Positions 50,331-62,348 are shown, counted from the first letter of the stretch. The stretch: DNA of 64,000 nt from Sinonovacula constricta (GCA_007844125.1 CM017568.1:7162675-7226674), one strand, 5' to 3'. A program made the numbers and translations. Notes: generated from the sequence alone by a model not told the origin.

Positions 50331-51591
50331 ATATGGTAAATTGAGTGTTAAAGAGGGGAGAACAAGAATTTAACTAACTACCGCATCGTTAAATAAGTCA
50401 AACAGGCTCTGTATAGAGAAGGACTATCATAACTTGAAATAAAACGAATGAAAAATGATCAAGTCCGATATTGTAAAGTGATAGAACATGACAGTTGCTT
50501 TGTATCGGTAAACATTATTACGTGCTAAGACAGCTAGGGCGGATGCAGTCTTTCTGTAATTGTTCACAAATATCTAGCACATAACTAGCTCACAATTAAT
50601 CAAACACTTACACCGCATTTGATTGCCCACGTCCGTGTTCCGGTTGAAAAAAAATATTATCAAAAACATTTAACATACACTCTTAGGGCTCTTAGGGAAA
50701 AGATTACCTCACGTGATTTTTAGCTTTGTCCGACGTGATAGTCGACTCTAATTATTTGTATAAAAATTGGGCATCAAATAGATAAGCACATTTTAATTAA
50801 ACAAAATAATTACTTAACAACATTACTTTGAGACGTGTAGCATAAAGGAATTATTAACTATCCGCTAATAAAGGATGTTTACCAACCAGACATTTTGTTA
50901 ATGCAATATTAATTATGTGGAACAGATACTTAATGCATACACACATACGTTTATTTAAACACATAAATCATTTCATCTAGACATTTTGTTAATGTTATAT
51001 TAATAATAAAGTTCCGACAAACGCAGCATTGACCCTCAGAAAATGACAGCACATTCCGTTGTATCAATACTACGCAAAAGCCCGACGATGAAACGCCAAG
51101 AATTGGCAAAGTTCCCGTGACAGACCAACAGACAGCTCGACGAACAGACAGACAGAGCGATCCATATGTATCGCGTTTCTTCGAAAAGGCGACTCTATAT
51201 GCTTGATCGATCTAACATTAACCAAGTGGGAGTATATTTAATACATATAATCCATATAATATGCCGACAGAGACATAAGTTATGCAAATAAATTTAACTA
51301 AAGAGCAACATTTTTTTAAGTTTAGTCTACAGAACAAAACAAAAAAGAATCGCTCAAATATATGTAAATATTTTCAACACCACGTTTCTACAAATGCTAA
51401 AATATATTATATAAGTCTGAGTCATTTACGACCAATATCACCTATGAAAGAGTGAATAATGGTAAGAAGCCCGTAACACAGGTAAACATGACGTAACACA
51501 ACACCGAGCCTCTTCCATGCAATGCAAGTACGTAAGAATGACAGGTGATATCTACCGGTATACTCAACGGCATTAAGAGCGCAGGCTCAAC
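50331..51591. other. No gene recognised; possible LINE 5' UTR
   Basis: AT-rich DNA between the ORF2 start and the ORF1-like remnant. A 26-bp direct repeat (AGACATTTTGTTAATG..., 50888-50913 and 50979-51004, two mismatches) is present. No coding sequence is recognised. Confidence 0.5.
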
Positions 51592-51795
51592 TTAGCACTT
51601 AGAGGCCCGATCCAGATCCAATTTGTCTTTGACTCGGACCACTTTCCCTTTACCATCCTTGATAAGGATGTTGCCATCATGAGACCAACATCCCTGGATC
51701 TTGCCGGATCCCACCATCCCTTTTTTGTTTATATATAAAGTAAAAATCGCATGACCTTTTGACGCGTTATTGAGCTGCGCTAAAAATAACTGCAA
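51592..51795 (-). pseudogene. Probable LINE ORF1 C-terminal remnant
   Basis: A 67-codon frame whose residues 31-61 contain GKIQGCWSHDGNILIKDGKG followed by KVVRVKDKLDLD. This resembles the C-terminal domain of ORF1 proteins of CR1/L2-type LINEs, usually a Gly-Lys...Cys-Trp-x-x-Asp-Gly...Val-Lys-Asp pattern ending in an acidic-Leu-Asp stretch. It is clearly less AT-rich than its flanks. It has the same strand as, and lies 1.5 kb upstream of, the LINE ORF2, so it may be the ORF1 of the same element, or a separate fragment. The first 25 residues look unrelated, suggesting a break. Family recognition is from memory of the pattern, not a search. Confidence 0.45.
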
Positions 51796-52930
51796 TGATT
51801 CCCTAATGTATTTGTAAACAATCGCAAAAACACGGTGTAAACTTTGTTGTCATGAGTTATATTAGTAGCAACGAATGCATGCCTCAACTATTATTGTCAC
51901 GTATTGAATCATCCAGGGAACTTAAGTTCGATACTCAGTCTTGAACATAAGTCAGGTTCTTTTGGTGCTATCAGTTAAATCAGCAAGTTCACTAAACGGC
52001 TAAGCAAACATAATTTAGTATTAGAAAATGGCTTAGACATACAGTATTTTTCCATCAGGAATTGTCATTTTCTATTCCTTTTCAAATTATTTCGAGAAGA
52101 AAGCACTCCTTTAAAGTATTACGTTTATATGTTGTCTATGAGTAAATAATGAGTAAACGTTTATACGTTGCACATATGTATATGTTATATCCGACTGGTT
52201 CGTCGTGACAAGCTTAAGACAAATGCCAATAATGATGTCATATATTTATTTGTAGGTTGCATGAAACTATTAAGGCTGTTTCTTGGAAGAGACATGGAGT
52301 TTATTGCAGATCTTGTTAGTTACGACTTGCATTATAACGTTTTTACTTTTGTACTTAAAGCAAGAACGCGCATGCCGTAATTACTGAAGTTAATTCTTTG
52401 GAATTGAGCCCTGTTTATGTCATTGCAACATTCTTTTCTAAATCAGACATTGTGGTTGCAGCACTGAATGTAAGACAATTCTGACAGCTACCGGTATGAA
52501 TATATATTAGGATAACGTTATTTTGGGACATCGCCGGGGAAGAAATGTCGTGAATTATTAGATATAGAATGTTACATTTTTGCATTGTCGGGGTTATATA
52601 AAGGCTTGTAAAGAAGGAAAACACAGACCATGTATGCGTTTCGACGACATGAATAAATTATAGCAGTTAACAATGCGTCAAAATAATACTCACGACGCAA
52701 GAATGTCATATAATCGTTAGAAAGTATAATGGAACTGAGTTACCTGTATTTTAACTCTTAAACTTTATTTCAAGAAAAGAAGTCATTTATTGATTGCATG
52801 GAATTGCAATAGTATTTGCTTTGAGTTACCATTGCTTATACCGTCTTAAGTATATTGAAAATATCACCGAGTTGCCCTATATTTCATTTACGATAATACA
52901 ACTTAAATTTCTTCTCTTCAGCTGAATGGT
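51796..52930. other. No gene recognised
   Basis: AT-rich DNA upstream of the CpG-rich promoter. A 70-codon frame at 52168-52380 has no domain. Confidence 0.6.
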
Positions 52931-53073
52931 GTACTGCATTTGACCAATCAGTTGGCTGTAGCTAAAAGACTCCGCCCACCCGCCATTGGTCCCGGCATTA
53001 ACCACGCCCATGTTGCCGCCCACGTCAATGAAGTCTCAACTGTACGCTTTCTCAACTTTGTCGCAGAAGCCTC
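52931..53073 (+). promoter_or_regulatory. CpG-rich promoter with two CCAAT boxes and GC boxes
   Basis: In a visibly CpG- and GC-enriched block lie an NF-Y-type TGACCAATCAG (CCAAT at 52944-52948) and a GC-box-like CTCCGCCCACC (52970-52980). A second CCAAT follows on the opposite strand (CATTGGTC, 52984-52991), then CCACGCCCA (53002-53010) and GCCGCCCACGTC (53015-53026), with initiator-like TCTCAACT repeats at about 53034 and 53051. There is no TATA box. This composition and order is what CCAAT/GC-box promoters of broadly expressed animal genes look like. A consensus splice donor 70-110 bp downstream supports a plus-strand transcript. A bidirectional promoter is possible. Confidence 0.55.
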
Positions 53074-53142
53074 ATGATCAAGCGAAAGCCATTATCGGCG
53101 TGTAATGGCCGCTTTCGCAGTCGAAAGTCTAGTGCAGTGAGG
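53074..53142 (+). CDS. Candidate first exon (23 codons) of an unknown gene
   Basis: The transcript predicted from the CpG-rich promoter would reach a consensus 5' splice site GG|GTAAGT at 53142/53143. From ATG at 53074 the frame is open for exactly 23 codons to that donor, phase 0 (MIKRKPLSACNG..., strongly basic). A second ATG at 53105 in another frame gives only an 11-codon peptide, so the exon could instead be non-coding 5' UTR. The protein is not recognised. The next exon is not certain: a lead at 55867-55920 is in compatible phase. The exon call is stronger than the coding call. Confidence 0.3.
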
Positions 53143-54482
53143 GTAAGTGATATAATCTCTTTTTTATAAGTTTTTTTCGGGTAATGCAGTTAAGTTGTGG
53201 ATTTTTATATTAGTTAGTTTGGGTATCTTGGATAATATTAAACGTAGACCGACTAACATACAAATATATACATGCATAACGCAATCTCCAATAAACGTAA
53301 TATAAGGCATTATTGCGACCTAAAAATTTTCATTTACTACCTAAATAATTTATTATTTTGTTAGGTTGACATTTGTTAGTGACGTTAAATAAAGTTGCAA
53401 ACAAGTAATGGGTACCCCTATGTTTAAATAAAGTTGGCTTATTTAGCGCAAGTTAGAAGTAAAGCAATTATCTTCCAAACGCGTGATTTTTGGCGCACTT
53501 TGTCATACATGCATATAATATAGTGTTTATTTCATTAAGCAGCATCAAGTACAAAGCGCTGTTTGGTTATTAACTTCTTTGACTGAAAGACGTGGAAAGG
53601 GAACATGGTAATTACATGCACACAAAATGTTACGACAAAGTAAGCGTAATGTTTTGCTTTAGCGCTTGGTGGTAATTAACAACGAATGGTTGCTTTAATT
53701 GGACAAATTAACTGACAGTAAACTGGAAAGACGTAAACATTTTAGGCGATTGTTTTCTGCAACTGAAGAAACCCGACTGCATATTCCATTTGCACAAAAA
53801 GTAATTTTCCTTAATTTATGGATGTGTGCTATGTCTCAAGGTATTCTATTCAAGTAACACTTAACTTAATTGTATAATTCAGATAGTTTAAATACAAAGA
53901 AAGAGATGTACCTGTCACAGTTTAAAGCGTGTGTCCTAATTTAGGTAGATAATTTTAACAATGATAATAAGAGTACATTTCTTTCATTGATTAAGTGTTG
54001 CATACATAAATGGGACCAGATATCATGTTATAACAACACATAACCGACTTATTCAAGAGTTGTTGGCAGTGGCTGCAAATTGTTTACAGAACGTAAAATA
54101 CGTTGTATAGGCGTATCCGCAAACTCACACCTGTATTAGCTTATGCACTTGATATTTATAACCTATGTTGTTTTTTCTTTGCGTCTAGCCTCAATCTGAA
54201 AACTTTGAGAAAGGCTGTGAATGCTATCGAACTATCGTGTTTCTGAAAAAATTCCCTACTGGCAGAATCTTTGCACTATGCATTTATAAATGACCAGCGG
54301 CTATGTAAAACCAGAGATTAATACTTACATAGTTTCTTCTGGCTATTAACAGGAATTAAAGTTTAGATTTATCTCGACGTAAAATTTGTCATTAATGCAA
54401 CAAATGGTAACCATCAAATCCTTATTATATGTGATAGCACCTGTCCCCTTAAACATGTAATGTGGTTCAACGCGACATATAT
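53143..54482. other. No gene recognised (probable intron if the exon at 53.1 kb is real)
   Basis: AT-rich DNA after the splice donor, with a pyrimidine-rich start. Nothing else is supportable. Confidence 0.5.
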
Positions 54483-54705
54483 ATGTTTTGTTGATGTCGT
54501 TGTTTTGTTATATCACACCAACATAATAATAGTCATATCGGTGAGGTCCAGCTAAGTATTGGTGGAGAAAGACCCCTGCCTTTTGTAATCACCGTCGCAA
54601 TGCAGCTTAGTTGGCAAACCTTCCAACATTAAAGTTCTCGCCCAACCGGAACTCGAACTTACGCGGTGAGGGGCTGGGGAGTTACAAGTCAGCGACGTAA
54701 GAGCC
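54483..54705 (-). mobile_element. tRNA-derived SINE-like repeat, family B, nearly complete
   Basis: Reverse-orientation copy: the tail end has TGTCGTTGTTTTGTTATATC and CACACCAACATAATAATAG, followed by TCGGTGAGGTCCAGCTAAGT, GGTGGAGAAAGACCCC and GCAATGCAGCTTAGTTGG. The tRNA-like head has a good B-box on the minus strand (AAGTTCGAGTTCCGG, 54646-54660). Confidence 0.78.
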
Positions 54706-56508
54706 TGGTAAGAGCTTATATATAAGATATTTGGTGTCTACAATTTGGATTTAACAAATACAAAGAAGAATCTAAACAGATAATCAGTGTAGACTGCGGC
54801 CGTCTAAGGTGATATGCAAAAAAGAAAACAAAATTATGAAATGCTAGTGAATAATATGAATCTGTTGCTTTTTTAGATCTTAAGATGTCAACTTCATACA
54901 TTTACTACAAGGAAAATCGAATTTCTTGGTTACTTAATCGGCCCATATAGCAGGATTTCTTAATTGTGTATTTAAACACAACATTTATTTACAGTCAAAT
55001 CAGATTTTTGTTGCTCTATCATTTAGTCATTTTGTTTGAGTTGAACTTAGTTGTGCCTCTAAAACGAGATTTGAACACTGCATGGCGTGTGGTTTCTGTC
55101 ACAAAATATTTTCTCCAGCTGGTTGCTTTTTAATCTCGTTCAAAGCTCTACCACACATTGGTGTTTCCGTACAGTTTAATTAAGAAACTGTACATGTTGG
55201 CTTTGAACCAAAGAAGGTTAAATTTGGGACGGAACACATTAGCTCCGTTTTGTATCGACAATTTGACAAGAAGTATTATGTTGATAATGAAAGCATAAGT
55301 GTATAATCGTGGAAATACAGCTATAACTGTTAATTATAAAAAGAAACATTTTTCAAAAAGATATACGCGATAGTGAGGCTTCAGTTGACCTGCAATAATA
55401 CATTCAGTATAAAAGTTTAGGCTATTTTACAATTTATTCCTTTTCGTATTTTTCAAAATATATGTTTATTTCGAGTGTTATGTGTGTGTTTCTTTATATA
55501 ACGGCATCATGTATTTGTTGTCGCGCTGTGGTCACCACGCAAGTTATTTGGACTCCAGTCATCGACACATCCATAGGAAACTGTGAAAAGTTTCTATGAT
55601 AAGTACCACAATCATAAGACTTACAACACTAAAGATAGGCATGTGTTTTATTATTTGGCTTACATGAATTAACACAGCCAGTGGAAGCCTATCTAGTTTT
55701 AATATAATAAAGACAGTTATAAGAGCAGATTTCAGCACACACAGGGAAAGGCTAAACTTAATTTATCACATCGTAACTGTCAAACCTAAAGGAAAGTGCC
55801 TACCACTTTATCTGGTTTCTTTCCATTCACTGATTTTCCGTGTTAACGTTTCTTACGAATGTTTAGATTAGAAATCCGTTCACAGCTGAAGCGGATGTTC
55901 CGGGATCGGCCTTCGTCAAGGTGTAGATTTTTATAAGCGCCGTTAGTAAAATCAATCCAAACAGGAGATTGCTTCTAGGAATCCGTCAGCATGAAAGCAT
56001 TCTTCAGCCCAGATTTGAAAACAAGAAAGAACTACCAGACCTTAAAGCAGATAAAATACAGTTTGTTTGTTTACATTTAAGTTTACGTGGGTAAGTGAGC
56101 ACTGTGTAATCGTTCAGATGTTAACCTAACTACCACTTAGCTTCAATAAATGCATTGTTTCCATTTTTGTCTTTATAATTCCTTGATAATATATATAATG
56201 CCATTTGCAGACATATTCTCGACTCTCTTACGTGCTAGAAGATTATGACTATTTGTTCAAAATGTTGTTGCTGCTTTTAATTTTATATGGCGACATTAAA
56301 TAGTTTAAAGACTTGATGTAGGCGTATCAGTGTAACGATTTAGTATTTAAATGACAAATAAAAATAACACGAATTAAAAAGTAACTCTTATTAAGACGTT
56401 TGCAACAACGTATCTAGTAGCCTCTATTTCTCTTGTTGACGAATACTTGTTCAATTACAAACGCACGTGAGCTTAGTTAAATAATGCATTGTGATAAAAT
56501 ACTTTTTG
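54706..56508. other. No gene recognised except one possible mini-exon
   Basis: AT-rich DNA. A short GC-richer segment at 55867-55920 is bounded by AG and AAG|GTGTAG, is open in phase 0 (IRNPFTAEADVPGSAFVK), and follows a weak pyrimidine tract. It could be an exon of the gene starting at 53.0 kb, but evidence is thin. Confidence 0.4.
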
Positions 56509-56509
56509 T

Positions 56510-57010
56510 TTAAACCTTTCACTGCCATCAAAACAGAATGACCCGTTCGCAAAATATTATGTATACTGCCCTCAGGACGGGTAAATCCGTTTCGGGAATT
56601 TCCCAATATGTTGAAGACCCAGAACTAGATTGACGTCACACAGATTATATTTATTCGGCTAATTATTTCATTATGCAAATACTTTGTTAAAATTAGAAGA
56701 TACTTCACTGAAATGTGCTCTGTGTTGAAATTTTAAAGCGGGGGTAGTGGTATTTTCCATGCTTAATTTTTGTTTTCTCTAAAATGGCGGACGTCGATGT
56801 CGCGAGTGGTAGTTCAATAAAGCTGAGTCGAGCTGAGTCGACTAGCGGTAAAAACATAGAAATTTATCAAGAAAATGTTAAAATACATTCGGCAGAAGTT
56901 CTTTGTATGTAAGATAATGATTCATCGGATGGTATTCTCGAAAGCTTGGAAAGTGACGGTTCCTGGCAATAACGGTACATATTGGAAATTTAGTGCCTGG
57001 CGGTGAAATG
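56510..57010 (+). mobile_element. Possible piggyBac-type relic or MITE with coding start
   Basis: A TTTCACTGCCA at 56517-56527 lies just inside a TTAA (56510-56513). Its near-perfect reverse complement TGGCGGTGAAA is at 56998-57008, so the 0.5-kb segment has an 11-bp imperfect terminal inverted repeat. Inside is an ATG in AAAATGG context (56784) opening 42 codons (MADVDVASGSSIKLSRAEST...). One in-frame TAA follows, then an acidic Ser/Asp-rich stretch DNDSSDGILESLESDGSW ending at 56970. Acidic N-termini and TTAA targets are typical of piggyBac transposases. No catalytic domain is present, and the right end lacks a TTAA. A host exon is an alternative. Confidence 0.25.
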
Positions 57011-59986
57011 AATGTACCTCATTGTCCCTTAGCGGTAGTTAATCTATTTTATTTTTTCTTACTCAAATCCTTCGAGAATATAATTCAATTAAACGCAAAG
57101 TCACGTTGTATTTTGTCAGCAGAAGGGTTGTTATTTTAACTCCCCACACTTACTTTGCAATTTCATACGAAATAGCTGTAAACTGACAATTAATTGTTCG
57201 TAAGCCTACCGTATTATGTGGAATCCATAATTTATTACCTGCAAACCTGCACTGCCCAACTTTCAACTTACGGTGTGCCGTTCTCAGACTTTGTAACATA
57301 GTTTGAATAGAGTATTTCCATGTAAACAATCTGTTCATGACCAATTGAAATGAAGTGAGTTTGGAAGCGCCGTCACAATGTCAATTACAACAATTGCTTT
57401 CAAGAGGATGTCAGCATGCTTAAATCTCTCAGCTTATAGTTGTTTTAAACAATACTAGTCCTTAAAGTTCATGTTTGTTTTGTTTCTAGTATTCACAATA
57501 TGAGAAACAAAATGAAAATAAAACAAATGTGTTCTTGGGGTATGACAATCCAGAAACAGTGATAAACCTCTGCTTTAATCAGTCTGATTTATTCTCCTGA
57601 CAAAATGTCAAGTTGTGTTTTGTTTGTTTTACTGGGTTACTGACCTGTTTAGAATAAGTAGTAAAGCTAAATAAAATCTGTGTTACTATCGATTTGGGGA
57701 AAGTAGAAAAGAAAATAACTCATAAAGTTGTTCTGTGCGTAAGGCTTCAATTAAGATAATGTACATAACACCATACTTGTTTAAACTAAATGTATATCGT
57801 GACGGATTAAACACTGCTCTATAGGTCAAGTGCTAGTGCAAATATCGTATTTACTTCGGAGTTGTAATATTTGCTTATAAACTAGAAAGACAAAAGACAC
57901 TTTTGAAATATTTTTTGAACGGGTTTTGCTTCTTATATGTGATTGCCATGACTTGATAAAAGGATGGAGCCAACAGTAGACTCTAGATCTTTCTTGATTC
58001 ATTCTGACATTGTTATGGGTTAAATACAAATGAACCGAAAAATCGTATAAATGAATAAACACAATAAGTTAATATATTTTAATTGCATAAAGAAGTGTTA
58101 AGAAAACATTTAAAGGTCCTTAGAAAAACACAACCTATATTTAAGTTTGACAATGGGCCAGAGAAAAGTTCATATAAACATGTAAATGTAAAAAAACCAA
58201 AACACTGATATAAAACATAAATCTATCATTGATTACCTTTATCTTAAAAGACTCTTTTTGTAGTAATACAATTCTTTAATTCCTGGACCACTTTCAAATG
58301 GAAGTCATGCACATCCCGCGAATGTTCTATATATATATATATGAACTGCCCATTAACATAGGCGATGCTTGACCTGCATGTACATTTACATATGTGACAT
58401 GATCGGTGATTTTGGCTCCAAATGACGTACCTGAACGAAATTGGGTTTTATATATTTCTAAAACTACATTTATCCATAAATACATGCTCTTTGACAATGA
58501 CAAGTATATACAACTTCATAACCCAGAATATGATTTAGTATACATCTTTAAATTGAAAAGGTTACCATAGCAACCATGAAAATGGATATTTTTAAGTCTC
58601 GAAGTTGTCATTTTCCGTGTAACTAGCGATAACATTTATTCTGTAAATTGCGATGTATATTAGCCAAAATAGCAAATTAAACAGTCATATGCATAATACG
58701 AATTATTTATGTGTTACATAGGAAACACATAATGTTGTTCATTATTTAAAAAGGAACTCGAAACTATTATCGAAAATACAAAGATTTATTCTGTAACAAG
58801 TATCTGATAAACATTAGGTTAGAACTGAGATATATCTAAGCAAAACAATGTATGTTATTAAAATCTCTGTAAAAACTGTATTTATTGACAGTTATATTGT
58901 AAAATATCATAGAACAAGTTCCTTGATATAAAAAGGTGCATACTGGAACAAGAAACAGTTATTCACACGCATAGTAAACTTACTACAATATTGAAAATTA
59001 TTGAAACATTTAGGTCTTGTCCTAAGTGTATGAAATTTTCTATGCAATAATTTAAGCACCTTCATTCATGTCTTTATCTTACGAACATATTCCCAAAGTG
59101 TACTAAACGCTACCACACAAATATTTAAAGGTGTTGAAATTATCAGTTGTATTATATGTTAACTTGTACTTAACAAAGCAGCAATTGATATGTAGTTGTG
59201 ACTGAAGTCTTTTTTCTTTTCTGTCTCTTTTGAAATAGATCAGATACTGAATGCTTGTACAAATATCTTTTTGAGACAGTTCTGATGTAAAATTCTGCAG
59301 TTTACAACTGCATGCTGACCAACCATATAATGGTGTAACATCATTATATAGGTGCTGTATGGTGTTGCATCCTCTTAGATGTCCTGACCACAGAATAAGC
59401 AACTTTTGACATGGAATGGACTGTACTGACTCGCTATTTGAACTAAAATAATTTGAAAAGAATTTACAATATACTGCCTTAATAACTGTGTTAATGTCTA
59501 AATGTTGATATATGAAAAATTAACTTAACTGGCTTTAAGCCTAGCAGTACAGAGGCCGACCTGTTACTCCTACGACTACTCATGTTAAGAGAGTGTGTCA
59601 TTATCCAACACTTTTTTATAAATAGTTAAAATGTATCCTAGTAAAATAAGATACCTTCTACATTCCAAGGTATCAATCTGGACTGAGCTTGGTATTCCCT
59701 GCTTCATTGGTAGAGAATTATATTTGCTTATACAGCTTATCTCATAACAAAAATAACCTAAAAATACATATATAAACAATTTATTAAGTGACTACTTCAT
59801 TTTTCTGTGAGGTACGTCTGTAAGAGATGCATGATGAAAGTAGAAACCACGTGTTATGTTGCAGTGTTTATGACAAATGAAATAACATCTGAAATTTTGT
59901 TATATTTATCCCAACGACAGCCATGATTATATGCTAAATAATACATGTACCTTAAATGGTTTACACTATCAAGATCTATCAAATAA
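57011..59986. other. No gene recognised
   Basis: AT-rich DNA with a short AT run at about 58330. Open frames of 64-99 codons (for example 59103-59402 minus) show no recognised domain. Confidence 0.55.
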
Positions 59987-60165
59987 AGTGGCCGAGGGGT
60001 TAGAGTCGTTGGGTTGTACTCCTAAATCGTTCACCGAATGGATTCGAATCCTGATCGGAGGAGGTTTTCTAGCTACCTTGAGGTGCACTGGCGGTTTTAC
60101 GCGTTTCTTTCTACACACAAAATAGCAATATATTTACTTGATTATTCGATGTAATATAAGTGTTT
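59987..60165 (+). mobile_element. SINE with Ser/Leu-tRNA-like head, family B subfamily
   Basis: The head reads AGTGGCCGAGGGGTTAGAG (A-box-like, 59987-60005) and GGATTCGAATCC (B-box, 60040-60051). This is the signature of class II tRNAs such as tRNA-Ser or tRNA-Leu. It continues with AGGTTTTCTAGCTACC and TGAGGTGCACTGGCGGTTTT, matching the start of the family B body (compare 31100-31140). The body is then shortened and ends CGATGTAATATAAG. The acceptor and variable regions do not fold as an intact tRNA and no 3' terminator is evident, so I call it a SINE rather than a tRNA gene. Confidence 0.72.
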
Positions 60166-60904
60166 ACAAAAATTTCAGGCATATCACCAACTGACAAATT
60201 TACTTCCGGTTTCGTTTTCGCTGTGAAAAATTGCATTCACTATGAACATTCTTTAAATTAAAACACGTTATACAATCAAAGAAGCTTAAACATAACTTGC
60301 CATAATGTGGTCCTCTGTGAAATTACTCTTTAGAGTTGTAAGTTTGATTTAAATATTAAATATTAAAATTGTCTTGTTTTGTCGAACTTTCACAGACGCG
60401 ATTCCCTCTCAAAATTAGATCACGTAAACACAAAAAATAGTGACGTTTACAACAGCAATCAATGAGAAATAATGAATACTTAACCTCTTTTGTTTATAAA
60501 ATGATTATCCCAGTTGTCCGTCCTTTAAATTCCGTATGTCTACACTTGGAAAACACAACAAACACAAAAGCGTACGCATACGTGTGAGGTTTTCAAGTAA
60601 AAAAGGTTGTGTCAAGTTTTACCGTTTTTAGGCATTATTACAATATTTTACCCAAAACAGGACGCGTGACATATTTGTGGTATTTAAATTCCATTAGTGG
60701 TATTCAATCTCTGTAATTGACGCCAATGATTCAAATAACATTAATGTTTCACTATTTAATATAACGTCAGCGTCGCATGTCAAGTATTCTGTAAGCAATT
60801 TTCGCATACACAAATGAGCGCCAGGATGTGTCCCTAAGTCGAATTTCTGTAATGAACATATCCGAATAGAAGTAAAAAGAAGAAAAATTAGTTATGTCAC
60901 GGTC
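60166..60904. other. No gene recognised
   Basis: AT-rich DNA. Nothing is supportable. Confidence 0.6.
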
Positions 60905-60962
60905 TCGAATTGACCTTTGTTATTTTATGACTAAGGCCTCCGGCCTTGGTAATCAAGCAATG
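60905..60962 (-). mobile_element. Putative LINE 3'-end fragment with triloop hairpin
   Basis: On the minus strand, AAGGCC-GGA-GGCCTT (60933-60947) is followed by AGTCATAAAATAACAAA. This is the same arrangement as the 3' UTR hairpin and AATAAA-like end of the LINE at 20232-20828. No coding part is retained. Confidence 0.45.
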
Positions 60963-62348
60963 TGTCTGTAACAGTTCAAAGAGTGTGTCAATATATTAGT
61001 AGTTGATTGGTACAATTTAAATTATATAATAATTTATATTCTCGTGGTGATATAACATATATAAAAGGAACGGGGAAGGCTTGCGGTAACTGCCACAAAG
61101 CCAATATTTTCAGAAGAGTAGTTGGCTATGTCCGACAATGTTTACATAACAGAAATTATGAAACATAACAAAACATGGGAGTATCCGTAAACTTACACCT
61201 GTATTTGCTTATGAGTTTGATACTTTAAGCCGCTTGAAGTTTTTATATAGCCGTATTTCATGGGTTGTTACCTTTGTAAAGCATAGTAAATACGTTCTAC
61301 ATAGTTTGTTCCCGTTATTGTTTCCCGCGGCAGACCTCTTGCATCTTGAACTAATAAATGACGAGCTACACTAAGTAAAAGTAAAGAGAGATATATACGT
61401 TTTATAGTGTTTCATGCTATCGATAACAATAAATATAACATGGGTTAAATTTGTGTACACAGTGTTTTGTAATCTGTTAGAAGAATTCCTTTAGATGAAA
61501 CTTATATAAACCATTTTTCAATCGCAACAAACGGCTGTTATCAAAACCTTGGCAGGTGAGTGCCACGTGTTTGGTTAAAATGAAGTATAGATTGATTTCG
61601 ACTGATAAACCGCTCCCGTTCGAGTTATTATGAGGTGAGGGCAATCTTTATTTGTTTTTTTCTATCATATGGCTTGAAAATTGGCACTGAGGAGGCTTCG
61701 TAATCAGGTCATCAAAATACAGTGATATATACCGATGGCTATACAACAAGAAAGAACTGCATGTGAAATGAAATGCATTTGTTTTAACTGTTTTGCTTCT
61801 ATAAACGAAGGAGTATTTGCCATGATAAAGTCTACAATATATCATTCTGTACCGTTTAAATTAAGTCCTTATTTACTTACATATTTTGTCAGTAGATCCT
61901 TTAATTTAAAATAATTTTAACAATAATATGGATTATCGGTCAATAGTTTATGTACTGATGTGACAGTGACTCTAATTAAGCATAATTAGAATTACGTTTT
62001 CATGAAATACAAACACGTAGAACAAATTGCAGTCTGTTCTTTTCAAATGCCTTTATTTCATCCAGACTTATTCAGCACATAATTCATGATCGATAGCTTA
62101 AGTGCAGAGACGACAATATGCTACAATAAACAAAACTTGGTAAGTGGAGCAACCTTTAGAAAACCCACATACACCTTTGTCTTCCTGACGAATTGTGACA
62201 AAATAATTATGGTGTTGTAATTATTTACAGCTTGAGAAAGATGTTTACTTATGTGTTGTCTTAATTATCTGGCGGTGGCATGTCAGTGTTTTATTGGAAA
62301 TATTACTAGATTAAAACGGAACTAACTAGACTCACACCACATATGCAT
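60963..62348. other. No gene recognised
   Basis: AT-rich DNA. Nothing is supportable. Confidence 0.6.

Noticed and set aside
59987..60060. Functional tRNA-Ser or tRNA-Leu gene
   Set aside because: A- and B-boxes are good, but the arms do not pair as an intact tRNA, and the sequence runs directly into the SINE body.
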